Part shown: positions 14,053 through 21,026 of the stretch, one piece after another | Numbering within the stretch: the first letter of the stretch is position 1 | How the letters are laid out: each line of letters begins with the position of its first letter | Assembly: GCA_944393305.1 (NCBI GenBank) | Contig: CALXZS010000004.1 | Span: 1-21,026, forward strand | Reading direction: 5' to 3' | Length of the DNA stretch: 21,026 nucleotides | Source of the DNA: an uncultured Clostridia bacterium | GTDB taxonomy: Bacteria; Bacillota; Clostridia; TANB77; CAG-508 | The notes under the pieces: model-generated | What the model was told of the DNA's origin: nothing | Database searches by the model: none | The model's input: the letters and a program-made list of their open reading frames with translations, nothing else | Program-made: the position numbers and the translations under genes

Positions 14053-16521
14053 ATGGATAAAAAACAAGAGCCAGAATTTACAGAAGGAAAAATAATCGAA
14101 AGAGATATTGAAGCAGAAATGAAAACCGCATATATTGATTATGCAATGAGTGTTATTGTACAAAGAGCACTTCCGGATGTAAGAGATGGTTTAAAACCTG
14201 TACATAGAAGAATTCTATATACAATGTATGAAGATGGACTTACAGCAGATAAGCCATACAGAAAATCTGCTACAACCGTCGGAGACGTTTTAGGTAGATA
14301 CCATCCACATGGAGACTCGTCTGTATATGATGCAATGGTTAGAATGGCACAAGATTTCTCATTAAGATACCCTTTAATAGATGGTCATGGAAATTTTGGA
14401 TCAATAGATGGTGATGGAGCTGCTGCTTATCGTTACACAGAAGCAAGAATGTCAAAAATAGCTGAAACAATGCTTACTGATATTGAAAAAAATACAGTAG
14501 ACTTTATGCCAAACTTTGATGGAATAAGACAAGAACCAACTGTACTACCAGGAAAATTACCAGCATTATTAGTAAATGGTTCATCAGGTATAGCTGTTGG
14601 TATGGCTACAAATATTCCACCACACAATTTAACTGAAATATTAAATGCAGTTATAAAAATAATTGAATCTGACGAAGATTTATCAGATGAAGATTTATTT
14701 AAAATAGTAAAAGGACCAGATTTTCCAACAGGAGGTTTAATACTAGGAAGAGATGGAATAAAACAAGCATATTCTACTGGAAAAGGAAAAATTACTTTAA
14801 GAGCAGAAGCTGAAATAGAAGAAATGAGTGGAAACAAACAAAGAATAATTGTTTCTTCACTACCATACCAAGTAAATAAAGCAAAACTAATTATGGATAT
14901 AAGCCAATTAGTTAGAGATAAAAAAATAGAAGGAATCTCAGAAGTTAGAGATGAATCAGACAGAGAAGAAAAAGTAAGAGTTGTAATCGAACTAAAAAGA
15001 GACGCAAATGCAAAAATTATATTAAATCAATTATATAAATTTACTCAAATGCAAGATACATTTGGTGTAATAATGTTAGCTTTAGTAAATAACGAACCTA
15101 AAATTCTAACATTAAGACAATGTCTAGATTATTATATTGATCATAGAAAAACAGTAGTATTAAGAAGAACAAAATTTGATTTAGATAAAGCATTAGCAAG
15201 AGCTCATATATTAGAAGGATTAAGAATTGCAATAGATAACATTGATGAAGTTATTAAAATAATACGTGAATCTTATGATGACGCTAAAGAAAGATTAATG
15301 GAAAGATTTGGACTTGATGATATTCAAGCTCAAGCTATACTTGACATGAGACTAAGAACTCTTCAAGGTTTGCAAAGAGAAAAAATCGAGGAAGAATATG
15401 AAGCTCTTATGAAATTAATAGCACATTTAAGAGAAATTTTAGCAAGTGAAAAACTTGTATATGATATTATCAAAGAAGAATGTCTAGAAATGAAAGAAAA
15501 ATATGGTGATGAAAGACTTACTAAAATTGTTGCAGCAGAAGGAGAATTCAATGAGGATGACTTAATTGCTGAAGAACATTCTATAATTGCCTTAACACAT
15601 TTCGGATATATTAAAAGAATGCCTCAAGACACATACAAGAGTCAAAGAAGAGGTGGAAAAGGAATAACTGGTATAACAACAAGGGAAGATGACTTTGTAA
15701 AACAAATATTTAGTGCATCAACTCATGATATTATACTATTCTTCAGTAATAAAGGAAAACTATATAGATTAAGAGGATTTGAAATACCAGAAGCAGGAAG
15801 AACTGCAAAAGGAACAGCAATAGTTAATTTATTATCTTTAGATGCAGGAGAAAAAATAACAGCAGTAATACCAATTAAGAACTTTGAAGATGGTAAATTC
15901 CTATTAATGGCTACAAAATCAGGATTAATCAAGAAAACACCATTAAAAGAATATGATTCTGCTAGAAAAACAGGTTTACAAGGAATTAATTTAAAAGAAG
16001 ATGATGAATTAATAGATGTAAGGCTAACAGATGGTGAAGATAATGTAGTTTTAGTAACTAAAAAAGGAATGTGTATAACATTTAGTGAAAAAGATGTAAG
16101 ACCAGTAGGAAGAACAGCACAAGGTGTTATTGGAATTAGACTAGATAAAGAAGATATAGTAATTGGAATGGAATCAATAATTTCAAATAGCAAAGATACA
16201 CTTCTTGCAATTACAGAAAACGGATTTGGAAAAAGAACTGAATTAGATGAATATAGAGTACAAACTAGAGGAGGAAAAGGAGTTATTACATACAAAATCA
16301 CTTCAAAAACAGGAGACATTGTAGGAATTAGAATAGCAAATGAAGAGGAAGATGTAATGATGATAACAGATACCGGAACTGTAATTAGAATAAAAGCAAA
16401 AGAAGTTAGTGTATTAGGAAGAAATACTCAAGGTGTTACATTAATGAGAACAAATGATGGAGGAAAAGTAGTAAGTATAGAGGTTATAAATGAAGACCCA
16501 GATAATTTAGAACAAGAATAA
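14053..16521 (+). CDS. gyrA: DNA gyrase subunit A
   Basis: An 822-residue breakage-reunion subunit of gyrase. The N-terminal winged-helix domain shows VRDGLKPVHRRILYTMYEDG and the quinolone-determining HPHGDSSVYD, with Ser89 (E. coli Ser83) and Asp93 (E. coli Asp87) in their wild-type, drug-sensitive states. The catalytic tyrosine is Tyr128 in YRYTEAR. The tower and coiled coil follow, then a C-terminal beta-pinwheel that starts with the GyrA box QRRGGKG (about 531-537), which marks gyrase rather than topoisomerase IV. I chose ATG 14053, preceded by AGAGGGA at a good distance, over ATG 14035, which lies before that site. It has its own promoter and converges on the helicase-loader gene at a shared terminator. 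Confidence 0.97.
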   Translation: MDKKQEPEFTEGKIIERDIEAEMKTAYIDYAMSVIVQRALPDVRDGLKPVHRRILYTMYEDGLTADKPYRKSATTVGDVLGRYHPHGDSSVYDAMVRMAQDFSLRYPLIDGHGNFGSIDGDGAAAYRYTEARMSKIAETMLTDIEKNTVDFMPNFDGIRQEPTVLPGKLPALLVNGSSGIAVGMATNIPPHNLTEILNAVIKIIESDEDLSDEDLFKIVKGPDFPTGGLILGRDGIKQAYSTGKGKITLRAEAEIEEMSGNKQRIIVSSLPYQVNKAKLIMDISQLVRDKKIEGISEVRDESDREEKVRVVIELKRDANAKIILNQLYKFTQMQDTFGVIMLALVNNEPKILTLRQCLDYYIDHRKTVVLRRTKFDLDKALARAHILEGLRIAIDNIDEVIKIIRESYDDAKERLMERFGLDDIQAQAILDMRLRTLQGLQREKIEEEYEALMKLIAHLREILASEKLVYDIIKEECLEMKEKYGDERLTKIVAAEGEFNEDDLIAEEHSIIALTHFGYIKRMPQDTYKSQRRGGKGITGITTREDDFVKQIFSASTHDIILFFSNKGKLYRLRGFEIPEAGRTAKGTAIVNLLSLDAGEKITAVIPIKNFEDGKFLLMATKSGLIKKTPLKEYDSARKTGLQGINLKEDDELIDVRLTDGEDNVVLVTKKGMCITFSEKDVRPVGRTAQGVIGIRLDKEDIVIGMESIISNSKDTLLAITENGFGKRTELDEYRVQTRGGKGVITYKITSKTGDIVGIRIANEEEDVMMITDTGTVIRIKAKEVSVLGRNTQGVTLMRTNDGGKVVSIEVINEDPDNLEQE

Positions 16522-16528
16522 AAATATA

Positions 16529-16556
16529 GAGGCTACAAATTAATGTAGTCTCTTTT
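16529..16556. terminator. Convergent terminator between gyrA and the helicase-loader operon
   Basis: A 9-bp stem (16529-16537 with 16544-16552, one G.U pair) with an AATTAA loop is followed by TTTT on the plus strand. On the minus strand it is followed by a T-rich tract. It lies between the gyrA stop (16521) and the leftward helicase-loader stop (16562) and can serve both. Confidence 0.8.
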
Positions 16557-16561
16557 AATTT

Positions 16562-17566
16562 TTATTTTGCAATTTTTCTTTTAATACGAATATCATCTCC
16601 AAAGAAATAGCAAGCTGTATAACTACCAATTATACGAGATAAAATACGTTCCTCATAAGTACCATATAAATCTTGTAAAGATAAATTAGTAGAAATAATA
16701 GTTTTTGTAATTTTATTGTTTTGGTTTAATAATCTAGAATTAATAATATTAAATAATTCAGTTATTTTTAAATTATTTTTTGCTTCAGTTCCTAAATCAT
16801 CAATTATTAGTAAATCTGCATTATTAATACTTTTTACAATATCATTATTATTTTTTCCAAATTTATAATCTATAATATTATCTAACATAATTGGAGCGGT
16901 TTGATATAATACAGTTTTTCCTTTTTTTATAATCTCATTAGCTATACAAGATGAAAGAAATGTCTTTCCTAGCCCTGGGTTACCACAAAAAAGTAAATTG
17001 TTTTCATTTGGATCATCAAAATTATCTATAAAATGATTACATAATTCTTTGATTTTTATCATATTTTCTCTAGGAGAAATTTTAGAATTATACTTTTCTG
17101 GGTCAGGTGTATCTGAATAAAAATCAAACCTAAATTTACTAAAATTTTGATTTTCTAAATCATAAATATTAGAATTATTATATTGTATATTATATAATCT
17201 TTGCTTTATACATGGACATAATACAGAACCATTAGAAGTTTTTATATATCCAGTATCATTACAATTAGAACATTCAAAATGTGGAGATAAATCATCCATA
17301 GATTTACCAGCATTTTTTAAAAGGTCTATTTTTTTATTTTTTAAAACAGATAATTCTTTTTGCAATTCTTTCGGTGCATTAGAATTTTGAGTTGTTAAAA
17401 TAGACTTTATTGTACGAATAGAGATAGAATTAATATCATTATCCAACTTTTCCAAACCGGGAATTTGTGAATATAATTCTACTTTTCTATTTTCAGCATC
17501 TATTATAGCTCTATTTCTTTTTTGGTCATATTCAATTAAAAGAGATTGTAAATTTTGTGCATTCAA
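16562..17566 (-). CDS. dnaC: DnaI/DnaC-type replicative helicase loader
   Basis: A 334-residue AAA+ helicase loader of the DnaI/DnaC type, which with DnaD delivers the DnaB-type replicative helicase to opened DNA. Residues 1-90 are a helical N-terminal part. A zinc-binding cluster follows with Cys99, Cys102, Cys117 and Cys119 (CSNCNDTGY then CPC), then the ATPase with Walker A GNPGLGKT (195-202), Walker B LLIIDDLGTE (about 248-257) and a sensor/arginine region SRIIGS near the end. It starts at TTG, preceded by AAAGAGGTGAT, 14 bases after the dnaD stop. It reads toward oriC, head-on to the expected replication fork. Vertical origin from the clostridial chromosomal dnaD-dnaC pair is likely. Confidence 0.9.
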   Translation of the reverse strand: MNAQNLQSLLIEYDQKRNRAIIDAENRKVELYSQIPGLEKLDNDINSISIRTIKSILTTQNSNAPKELQKELSVLKNKKIDLLKNAGKSMDDLSPHFECSNCNDTGYIKTSNGSVLCPCIKQRLYNIQYNNSNIYDLENQNFSKFRFDFYSDTPDPEKYNSKISPRENMIKIKELCNHFIDNFDDPNENNLLFCGNPGLGKTFLSSCIANEIIKKGKTVLYQTAPIMLDNIIDYKFGKNNNDIVKSINNADLLIIDDLGTEAKNNLKITELFNIINSRLLNQNNKITKTIISTNLSLQDLYGTYEERILSRIIGSYTACYFFGDDIRIKRKIAK

Positions 17567-17580
17567 GTAAAATCACCTCT

Positions 17581-18543
17581 TTATATATTACTATAAAAAT
17601 TATTTAAATCAGTATATTGCCTTTGTGGATAATTGGTTGCTTGTTTCTTATTTTCTGTATTTTTTGATTGAACAGGTATACTTTTTTGGTTTTCTAAATG
17701 CTTATTTACCTGTTCAGGAGTTTTAAAATTTCTTTCATGCCAATCAGTAATTAATTTATCCATATATTCAAAACTAAAATTAAATTTTCCAGAAGATTTT
17801 TTTAAGGCTATTTCAATAATATCCATACCATATCCATAAGTAATATTCCATTTTTCAACATAAGCTTCTTCATAAATATTTAAAGGTCTTGGCAATCTTA
17901 ATTTCTTTTTAATTGAGTTTTCAATAGATTTAACCTTTTCTTCTTTTTGGAAATAAAGGTCTAAATCATTAAATGTTTTGATTTTATTTTTATACCATGC
18001 CTCAGCAACTGTTGAAACATAACTTCTATGAAGAGCAGATTTATTAAAACAGTATCTAAAAAGAGCAATCATAACTTCTTCATCAAAAGCATATTTTTTG
18101 AACCATAAATCAATATCTCCATACCATGAAGGAGACATTACTCCTTGGAAAAATTCATTATTAATTGTGTCAATAGCCTTAGCTCTATATTTATTTTCAG
18201 CTACTTTTTCAATATCTGTTGGAGAAATAGTAATTTTAGGTTTATATATTTTATTTAATTCTATTTCTTGTATGTTTGCAACTATAAAACCTTGGTTTTT
18301 TCTAATAAGCAAACTAAGTTCTTCCCAATATTTTATAGCATCTTGAATAGTTTTAAGTGGTAATTCTAATTTTTTAGATAAATCATTTATTTTTACTTCT
18401 TTATTATATTTAGATAAAAAATAAATATAAAGATATACCTTAATAAAATCTCCACTTGCCTGAGATAAATACTCAGTAAAGAAAACATCAGGAATAGAAG
18501 TGGTCGCAAAAATTAATGATGAATCATTTTGTTCTAACTTCAT
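17581..18543 (-). CDS. dnaD: DnaD/DnaB-domain replication initiation protein
   Basis: A 320-residue protein of the Firmicute DnaD/DnaB superfamily, which acts in primosome assembly and helicase loading. A winged-helix-like N-terminal part (about 10-100, with VKINDLSKKLELPLKTIQDA) is followed by two DnaD-type C-terminal domains. The first covers about 130-205 and the second about 215-275. The second ends with YMDKLITDWHERNFKT, which matches the family YxxxIxxW motif. A Gln/Asn-rich tail closes the protein. The ATG follows a strong TAGGAGG site. It is upstream of and transcribed with the helicase loader, 14 bases apart, and has its own promoter at the end of the VirB3-like gene. The close link to a secretion cluster is unusual. 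Confidence 0.9.
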   Translation of the reverse strand: MKLEQNDSSLIFATTSIPDVFFTEYLSQASGDFIKVYLYIYFLSKYNKEVKINDLSKKLELPLKTIQDAIKYWEELSLLIRKNQGFIVANIQEIELNKIYKPKITISPTDIEKVAENKYRAKAIDTINNEFFQGVMSPSWYGDIDLWFKKYAFDEEVMIALFRYCFNKSALHRSYVSTVAEAWYKNKIKTFNDLDLYFQKEEKVKSIENSIKKKLRLPRPLNIYEEAYVEKWNITYGYGMDIIEIALKKSSGKFNFSFEYMDKLITDWHERNFKTPEQVNKHLENQKSIPVQSKNTENKKQATNYPQRQYTDLNNFYSNI

Positions 18544-18567
18544 ATTTACCTCCTATAATTCATTTAA

Positions 18568-18601
18568 GTCGAATTATATCATTTTTTGTCGACGTTTACA
18601 A
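18568..18601 (-). promoter_or_regulatory. Promoter and putative operator of the dnaD-dnaC unit
   Basis: On the minus strand TTGTAA (18601-18596) and a consensus TATAAT (18578-18573) are spaced by 17 bases. The palindrome GTCGAC (18588-18593) sits in the spacer, and GTCGAATT in plus orientation (18568-18575) overlaps the -10 box. That 8-mer is also upstream of the VirB4 cassette promoter (9592-9599). The placement suggests repression, which is inferred. The -35 box touches the stop region of the VirB3-like gene. Confidence 0.6.
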
Positions 18602-18880
18602 CTACTTATATAAATAAATCTTGGGTCTAAACATAAACTTTAGCATATACCATAAAAAATATAAAATATTTTCATGATTAAAATCAATTATACTTATAAG
18701 AAATATTGGTAAATAAAGTAATATTATCATAATAATTTTAAATGTAATATTAGGTATAAAAATGTTTAATATAACATAAATTAGACAAAAATATATTACA
18801 TTAAAAATAGCAGTAGGATAATCAATAATACCAAATATTTTATTCTTAAAATTAAAATTTTGTGGAAATATAAATTTCAT
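18602..18880 (-). CDS. VirB3/PrgI-like type IV secretion membrane protein
   Basis: A 92-residue protein with two closely spaced hydrophobic segments (about 22-42 and 46-65) and short polar ends. Its opening (FIFPQNF, then KIFGIIDYPTA) and C-terminal IRF-type ending (YMLKFMFRPKIYLYK) resemble the PrgI family of Gram-positive conjugation systems, the counterpart of VirB3, a small inner-membrane partner of VirB4. The ATG is preceded by AAAGGA. It follows the VirB6-like gene by 17 bases on the same strand. Identification rests on length, topology and motif resemblance, so another small T4SS membrane protein is possible. Confidence 0.65.
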   Translation of the reverse strand: MKFIFPQNFNFKNKIFGIIDYPTAIFNVIYFCLIYVILNIFIPNITFKIIMIILLYLPIFLISIIDFNHENILYFLWYMLKFMFRPKIYLYK

Positions 18881-18897
18881 AAATTAATCCTTTCTTA

Positions 18898-19759
18898 CTA
18901 TTTTAACGAAGAAATAAATGAAGATAAATTAGCAGAAACATCAATATTAATTCCTCCAATTAATTCTCTCATATAATTATTTGCTCTAATTAAAGCATAA
19001 ATTGAACCTATTAAAAGTAATTTATTATTATCTGTAAAAGATAACATTACTATTAAAATAAGTGATACAAATGATTGAAGTAAAAGTAGAGAAACTAATA
19101 CTTTTAACCAGGATTTAAATATCCAATATGTTGATGAATTCATTAAAGATAATAAAACGAGAGGGCAGGACAATATAAAAACTTGAACCATAATATATCT
19201 TAATGAATAAGAAAAAAGGATATTTAATAAACCGTACAGAGATGAAACTTTTAATTATTCCATCAAATGAAAATAAGTCAAAAGAATTATCTCCGACTGA
19301 AATAGTGGAATTTAACTTACTAATTAATTCAGAAAACGAAATTTCTGAATTAATAATAGACGCACCTATTTCACGTATACTTTCAGATAAAAGGTAATTT
19401 ATATTTAATATTTGCTCACAAATAAAATATGAACCATTAATCATAATTCCTAATATAATCATTCTTAATACAAAGCTACCTGGTTTTTCTACAAAATTGC
19501 CTGAAAAAGAAGAATACATATATCTAATACCATAATAAATAATTACTCCAACAAGTAAGGCGTCTGTTAAATATATAATACCATTTTTGCCGTTTGCACC
19601 AAGTAACTTTTCAAAAAATGAATTACCAATAATGTTACTATTTATAAAAGTAAATTCATCTAAATTTGAGTATATATTATTATCTATTGATGAAAATAAA
19701 TTACTAAAAATAGAATTAATAGTTTCAATAATAATGTTAACAATTTCAGTTTGTTCCAA
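18898..19759 (-). pseudogene. VirB6/TrbL-like channel protein with a single-base frameshift
   Basis: Two overlapping minus-strand frames together encode one polytopic membrane protein of about 286 residues. The first frame runs from a TTG start (19759, behind AAGGAGG) through membrane segments near residues 65-85 and 100-122 to FDGIIKSFISV, then turns into unrelated sequence. The second frame, from base 19233, reads GLLNILFSYSLRYIMVQVF and continues through three more hydrophobic segments to ALIRANNYMRELIGG, the ending typical of clostridial VirB6/TrbL-like proteins. Removing one base (G19234 on plus, C on the transcript) restores one frame. No slippery heptamer is seen. It is a real mutation or a sequencing/assembly error; if real, the secretion channel is probably inactive. 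Confidence 0.72.
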
Positions 19760-19771
19760 AATACCTCCTTA

Positions 19772-20104
19772 TTAATCAATTAAAGAACTAATAGCAGATA
19801 AAATTAAATCAATAGCTAAAACAAAACCATAGGAAAATAATGAGCCTTTTATTACTTTTTTGGCAGTTCGTAACTTTTCTTCATCTCCAAAACTAAATTT
19901 TTTCATAAAAACTCCAACACCAACGGCAACAGCAGCAGCGGGGGTAGCAAGTTTTAAAATCCAATCTTCAATATCTTCAAAAGCATCATTTAGCTTTTTA
20001 ATAATTTTTGGTTCTGCACCATATGAAATGGTTGTAAAACATAAAAATATTACAACTAGAATAATACAAAATATAATAAAAAATTTTTTCTTAGATAAAT
20101 TCAT
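19772..20104 (-). CDS. VirB2/TrbC-like pilin or membrane subunit
   Basis: A 110-residue small secreted/membrane protein. A Lys-rich start and hydrophobic stretch (about 8-27) end in ISYGAEP, a probable signal peptide with cleavage after the Ala. Then come a short charged helix, a Gly/Ala-rich hydrophobic segment (LATPAAAVAVGVGVFM), a positively charged loop (KKFSFGDEEKLRTAKK) and a second hydrophobic helix (about 88-108). This signal-plus-two-helices plan with an Ala/Gly-rich first helix is that of VirB2/TrbC-type subunits. Its ATG directly follows the VirD4-like stop (TAA ATG), and its AAGGAGG site lies inside that gene, so the two are translationally coupled. Confidence 0.68.
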   Translation of the reverse strand: MNLSKKKFFIIFCIILVVIFLCFTTISYGAEPKIIKKLNDAFEDIEDWILKLATPAAAVAVGVGVFMKKFSFGDEEKLRTAKKVIKGSLFSYGFVLAIDLILSAISSLID

Positions 20105-21026
20105 TTAGTCATCCTCCTTAAAATATGGCAACATTTGTAGTTTTTGGGGGTTAATAATTTTTTCTCCATCAGATAAAAAAGATAAACAAGTAAAAGTTTG
20201 TAGTTTTTGTGTAAAAAAGTTATAATCATAAGTATAATCAAATTGAGTATATGTATTTATACTTTCAGATAAATTTGAATCTAACGAAGAAAAATCTTTT
20301 AATAAATAATTATAATTACTTTCTTTTGAATTTTCAGAAAGTGTCCTAGAAATTCTTTCTTTGTCTTCTTTTCCAATTTGTTTTTGAGCGTCTTCAATAG
20401 TAAATATATCATCTGTTCTAAACCAAAGTTTATTTACTAAATTTTGAACAATAACTTTTACACTTGAGGAATTATTCAAAGTATGTAATAAAGAAGAATA
20501 GCTTTGTGTACATACAATATTTATACATTTGGCTTCTCTACTTTGAGCAAAAAATTCAGCGTCAGAAATTGTAACATATTCCTGATATTCATCAGATATA
20601 AAAACCATTGGTCTAATTACATGGTCAGATAATTGAGTGATTACATCTGTTTGAAAATCTAATTTTAAATATGCAGCAATAATTTTGGAAATATTACGGT
20701 ATTTACCAATGTTTAAATTTAATACTACAATTTTTCCTTTTTGTATAGCTTCCTCAAATCCATAAAAATTCTCTTTATATTTTGGTGGGCAAAATGTATG
20801 AAGAATCTCATAGTCAGATACAAAACAATTGGTGATTCTAGTAATTTCAGATTTTAATAAATTGAATGTTCTATCATCTAAAGTGAAATAATCTTTTTCT
20901 AAAAATGTAATACTAGATAATAAATCATATATTTCGGAATTGCTTAATCTACCAGATAAAAATATTTTCCTTACATCACTTAATTTAGAATAATAATATT
21001 GTTTATTTATAACTAATTTATGTAAT
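20105..21026 (-). CDS. VirD4/TraG-type coupling ATPase, C-terminal part
   Basis: The minus-strand frame is open from the right edge to the stop at 20105-20107, giving about 307 C-terminal residues; the N-terminus, membrane anchor and Walker A lie outside the window. A hydrophobic beta-strand GKIVVLNLNIGKY, then RPMVFISDEYQEYVT (Walker B with Asp-Glu-Tyr), SREAKCINIVCTQSYSSLL and LVNKLWFRTDD follow the order of VirD4/TraG/TraD coupling proteins. These hexameric ATPases recruit substrates (relaxase-DNA or proteins) to the secretion channel. It is upstream of the pilin-like gene in the same transcript. Whether the substrate is DNA cannot be told, since no relaxase gene is visible here. Confidence 0.75.
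   Translation of the reverse strand, partial: LHKLVINKQYYYSKLSDVRKIFLSGRLSNSEIYDLLSSITFLEKDYFTLDDRTFNLLKSEITRITNCFVSDYEILHTFCPPKYKENFYGFEEAIQKGKIVVLNLNIGKYRNISKIIAAYLKLDFQTDVITQLSDHVIRPMVFISDEYQEYVTISDAEFFAQSREAKCINIVCTQSYSSLLHTLNNSSSVKVIVQNLVNKLWFRTDDIFTIEDAQKQIGKEDKERISRTLSENSKESNYNYLLKDFSSLDSNLSESINTYTQFDYTYDYNFFTQKLQTFTCLSFLSDGEKIINPQKLQMLPYFKEDD

Noticed and set aside
19190..19260. Programmed ribosomal frameshift in the VirB6-like gene
   Set aside because: No slippery heptamer, stimulatory hairpin or internal Shine-Dalgarno with stop is apparent; a point indel is simpler.
19203..19397. Plus-strand open frame opposite the VirB6-like gene
   Set aside because: It has no ribosome binding site and is explained by the antisense of the membrane protein gene.

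Overview
The window is the chromosomal replication-origin region of a very AT-rich, low-GC Gram-positive bacterium, most likely an uncultivated Clostridia-type Bacillota. The evidence is the gene order (jag-yidC-yidD-rnpA-rpmH read leftward, then dnaA-oriC-dnaN-recF rightward), Firmicute-type DnaA boxes with a DnaA-trio, DnaD and DnaI/DnaC-type helicase-loader genes, strong AGGAGG ribosome binding sites and frequent TTG starts. The lineage is inferred from these traits only. No tRNA, rRNA, CRISPR or IS element is visible.

Layout. 1-2541: leftward ribosomal/membrane-insertion operon rpmH-rnpA-yidD-yidC-jag, with promoter, an attenuator-like terminator after rpmH and an end terminator after jag. 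2584-5558: dnaA, oriC (at least eight DnaA boxes, a trio and an AT-rich unwinding region at 4175-4392) and dnaN, bracketed by two look-alike inverted DnaA-box palindromes just before dnaA and just before recF. 5572-9537: recF, a polyprenyl diphosphate synthase and gyrB with its terminator; the S4 protein (yaaA) and remB genes found here in Bacillus are absent. 9582-13968: a four-gene accessory cassette inserted between gyrB and gyrA, with its own strong promoter. It encodes a stand-alone VirB4-type N-terminal domain, a VirB4 ATPase, a TadZ/CpaE-like receiver-plus-MinD ATPase and an unrecognised protein. 13988-16556: gyrA with its own promoter and a convergent terminator. 16562-21026, all leftward: a DnaI/DnaC-type helicase loader and a DnaD-domain protein, preceded in the same direction by a VirB3/PrgI-like membrane protein, a frameshifted VirB6/TrbL-like protein, a VirB2/TrbC-like pilin and the C-terminal part of a VirD4/TraG coupling ATPase that runs off the right edge.

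The two accessory blocks together make a nearly complete minimal Gram-positive type IV secretion system (VirB2, B3, B4, B6, D4). It is split into two divergent halves around gyrA and sits beside the core replication genes. No relaxase, integrase or attachment site is seen in the window. The promoter regions of the VirB4 cassette and of the dnaD-dnaC unit share an exact 8-base GTCGAATT motif and further CG-containing repeats, which may be a common operator. Two successive cassette genes (the VirB4 ATPase and the TadZ-like ATPase) appear to start at near-cognate codons (ATT and ATA), each behind a well-spaced Shine-Dalgarno sequence. The most interesting candidate system is therefore an origin-linked, possibly domesticated T4SS-like machine with a TadZ-like ATPase.
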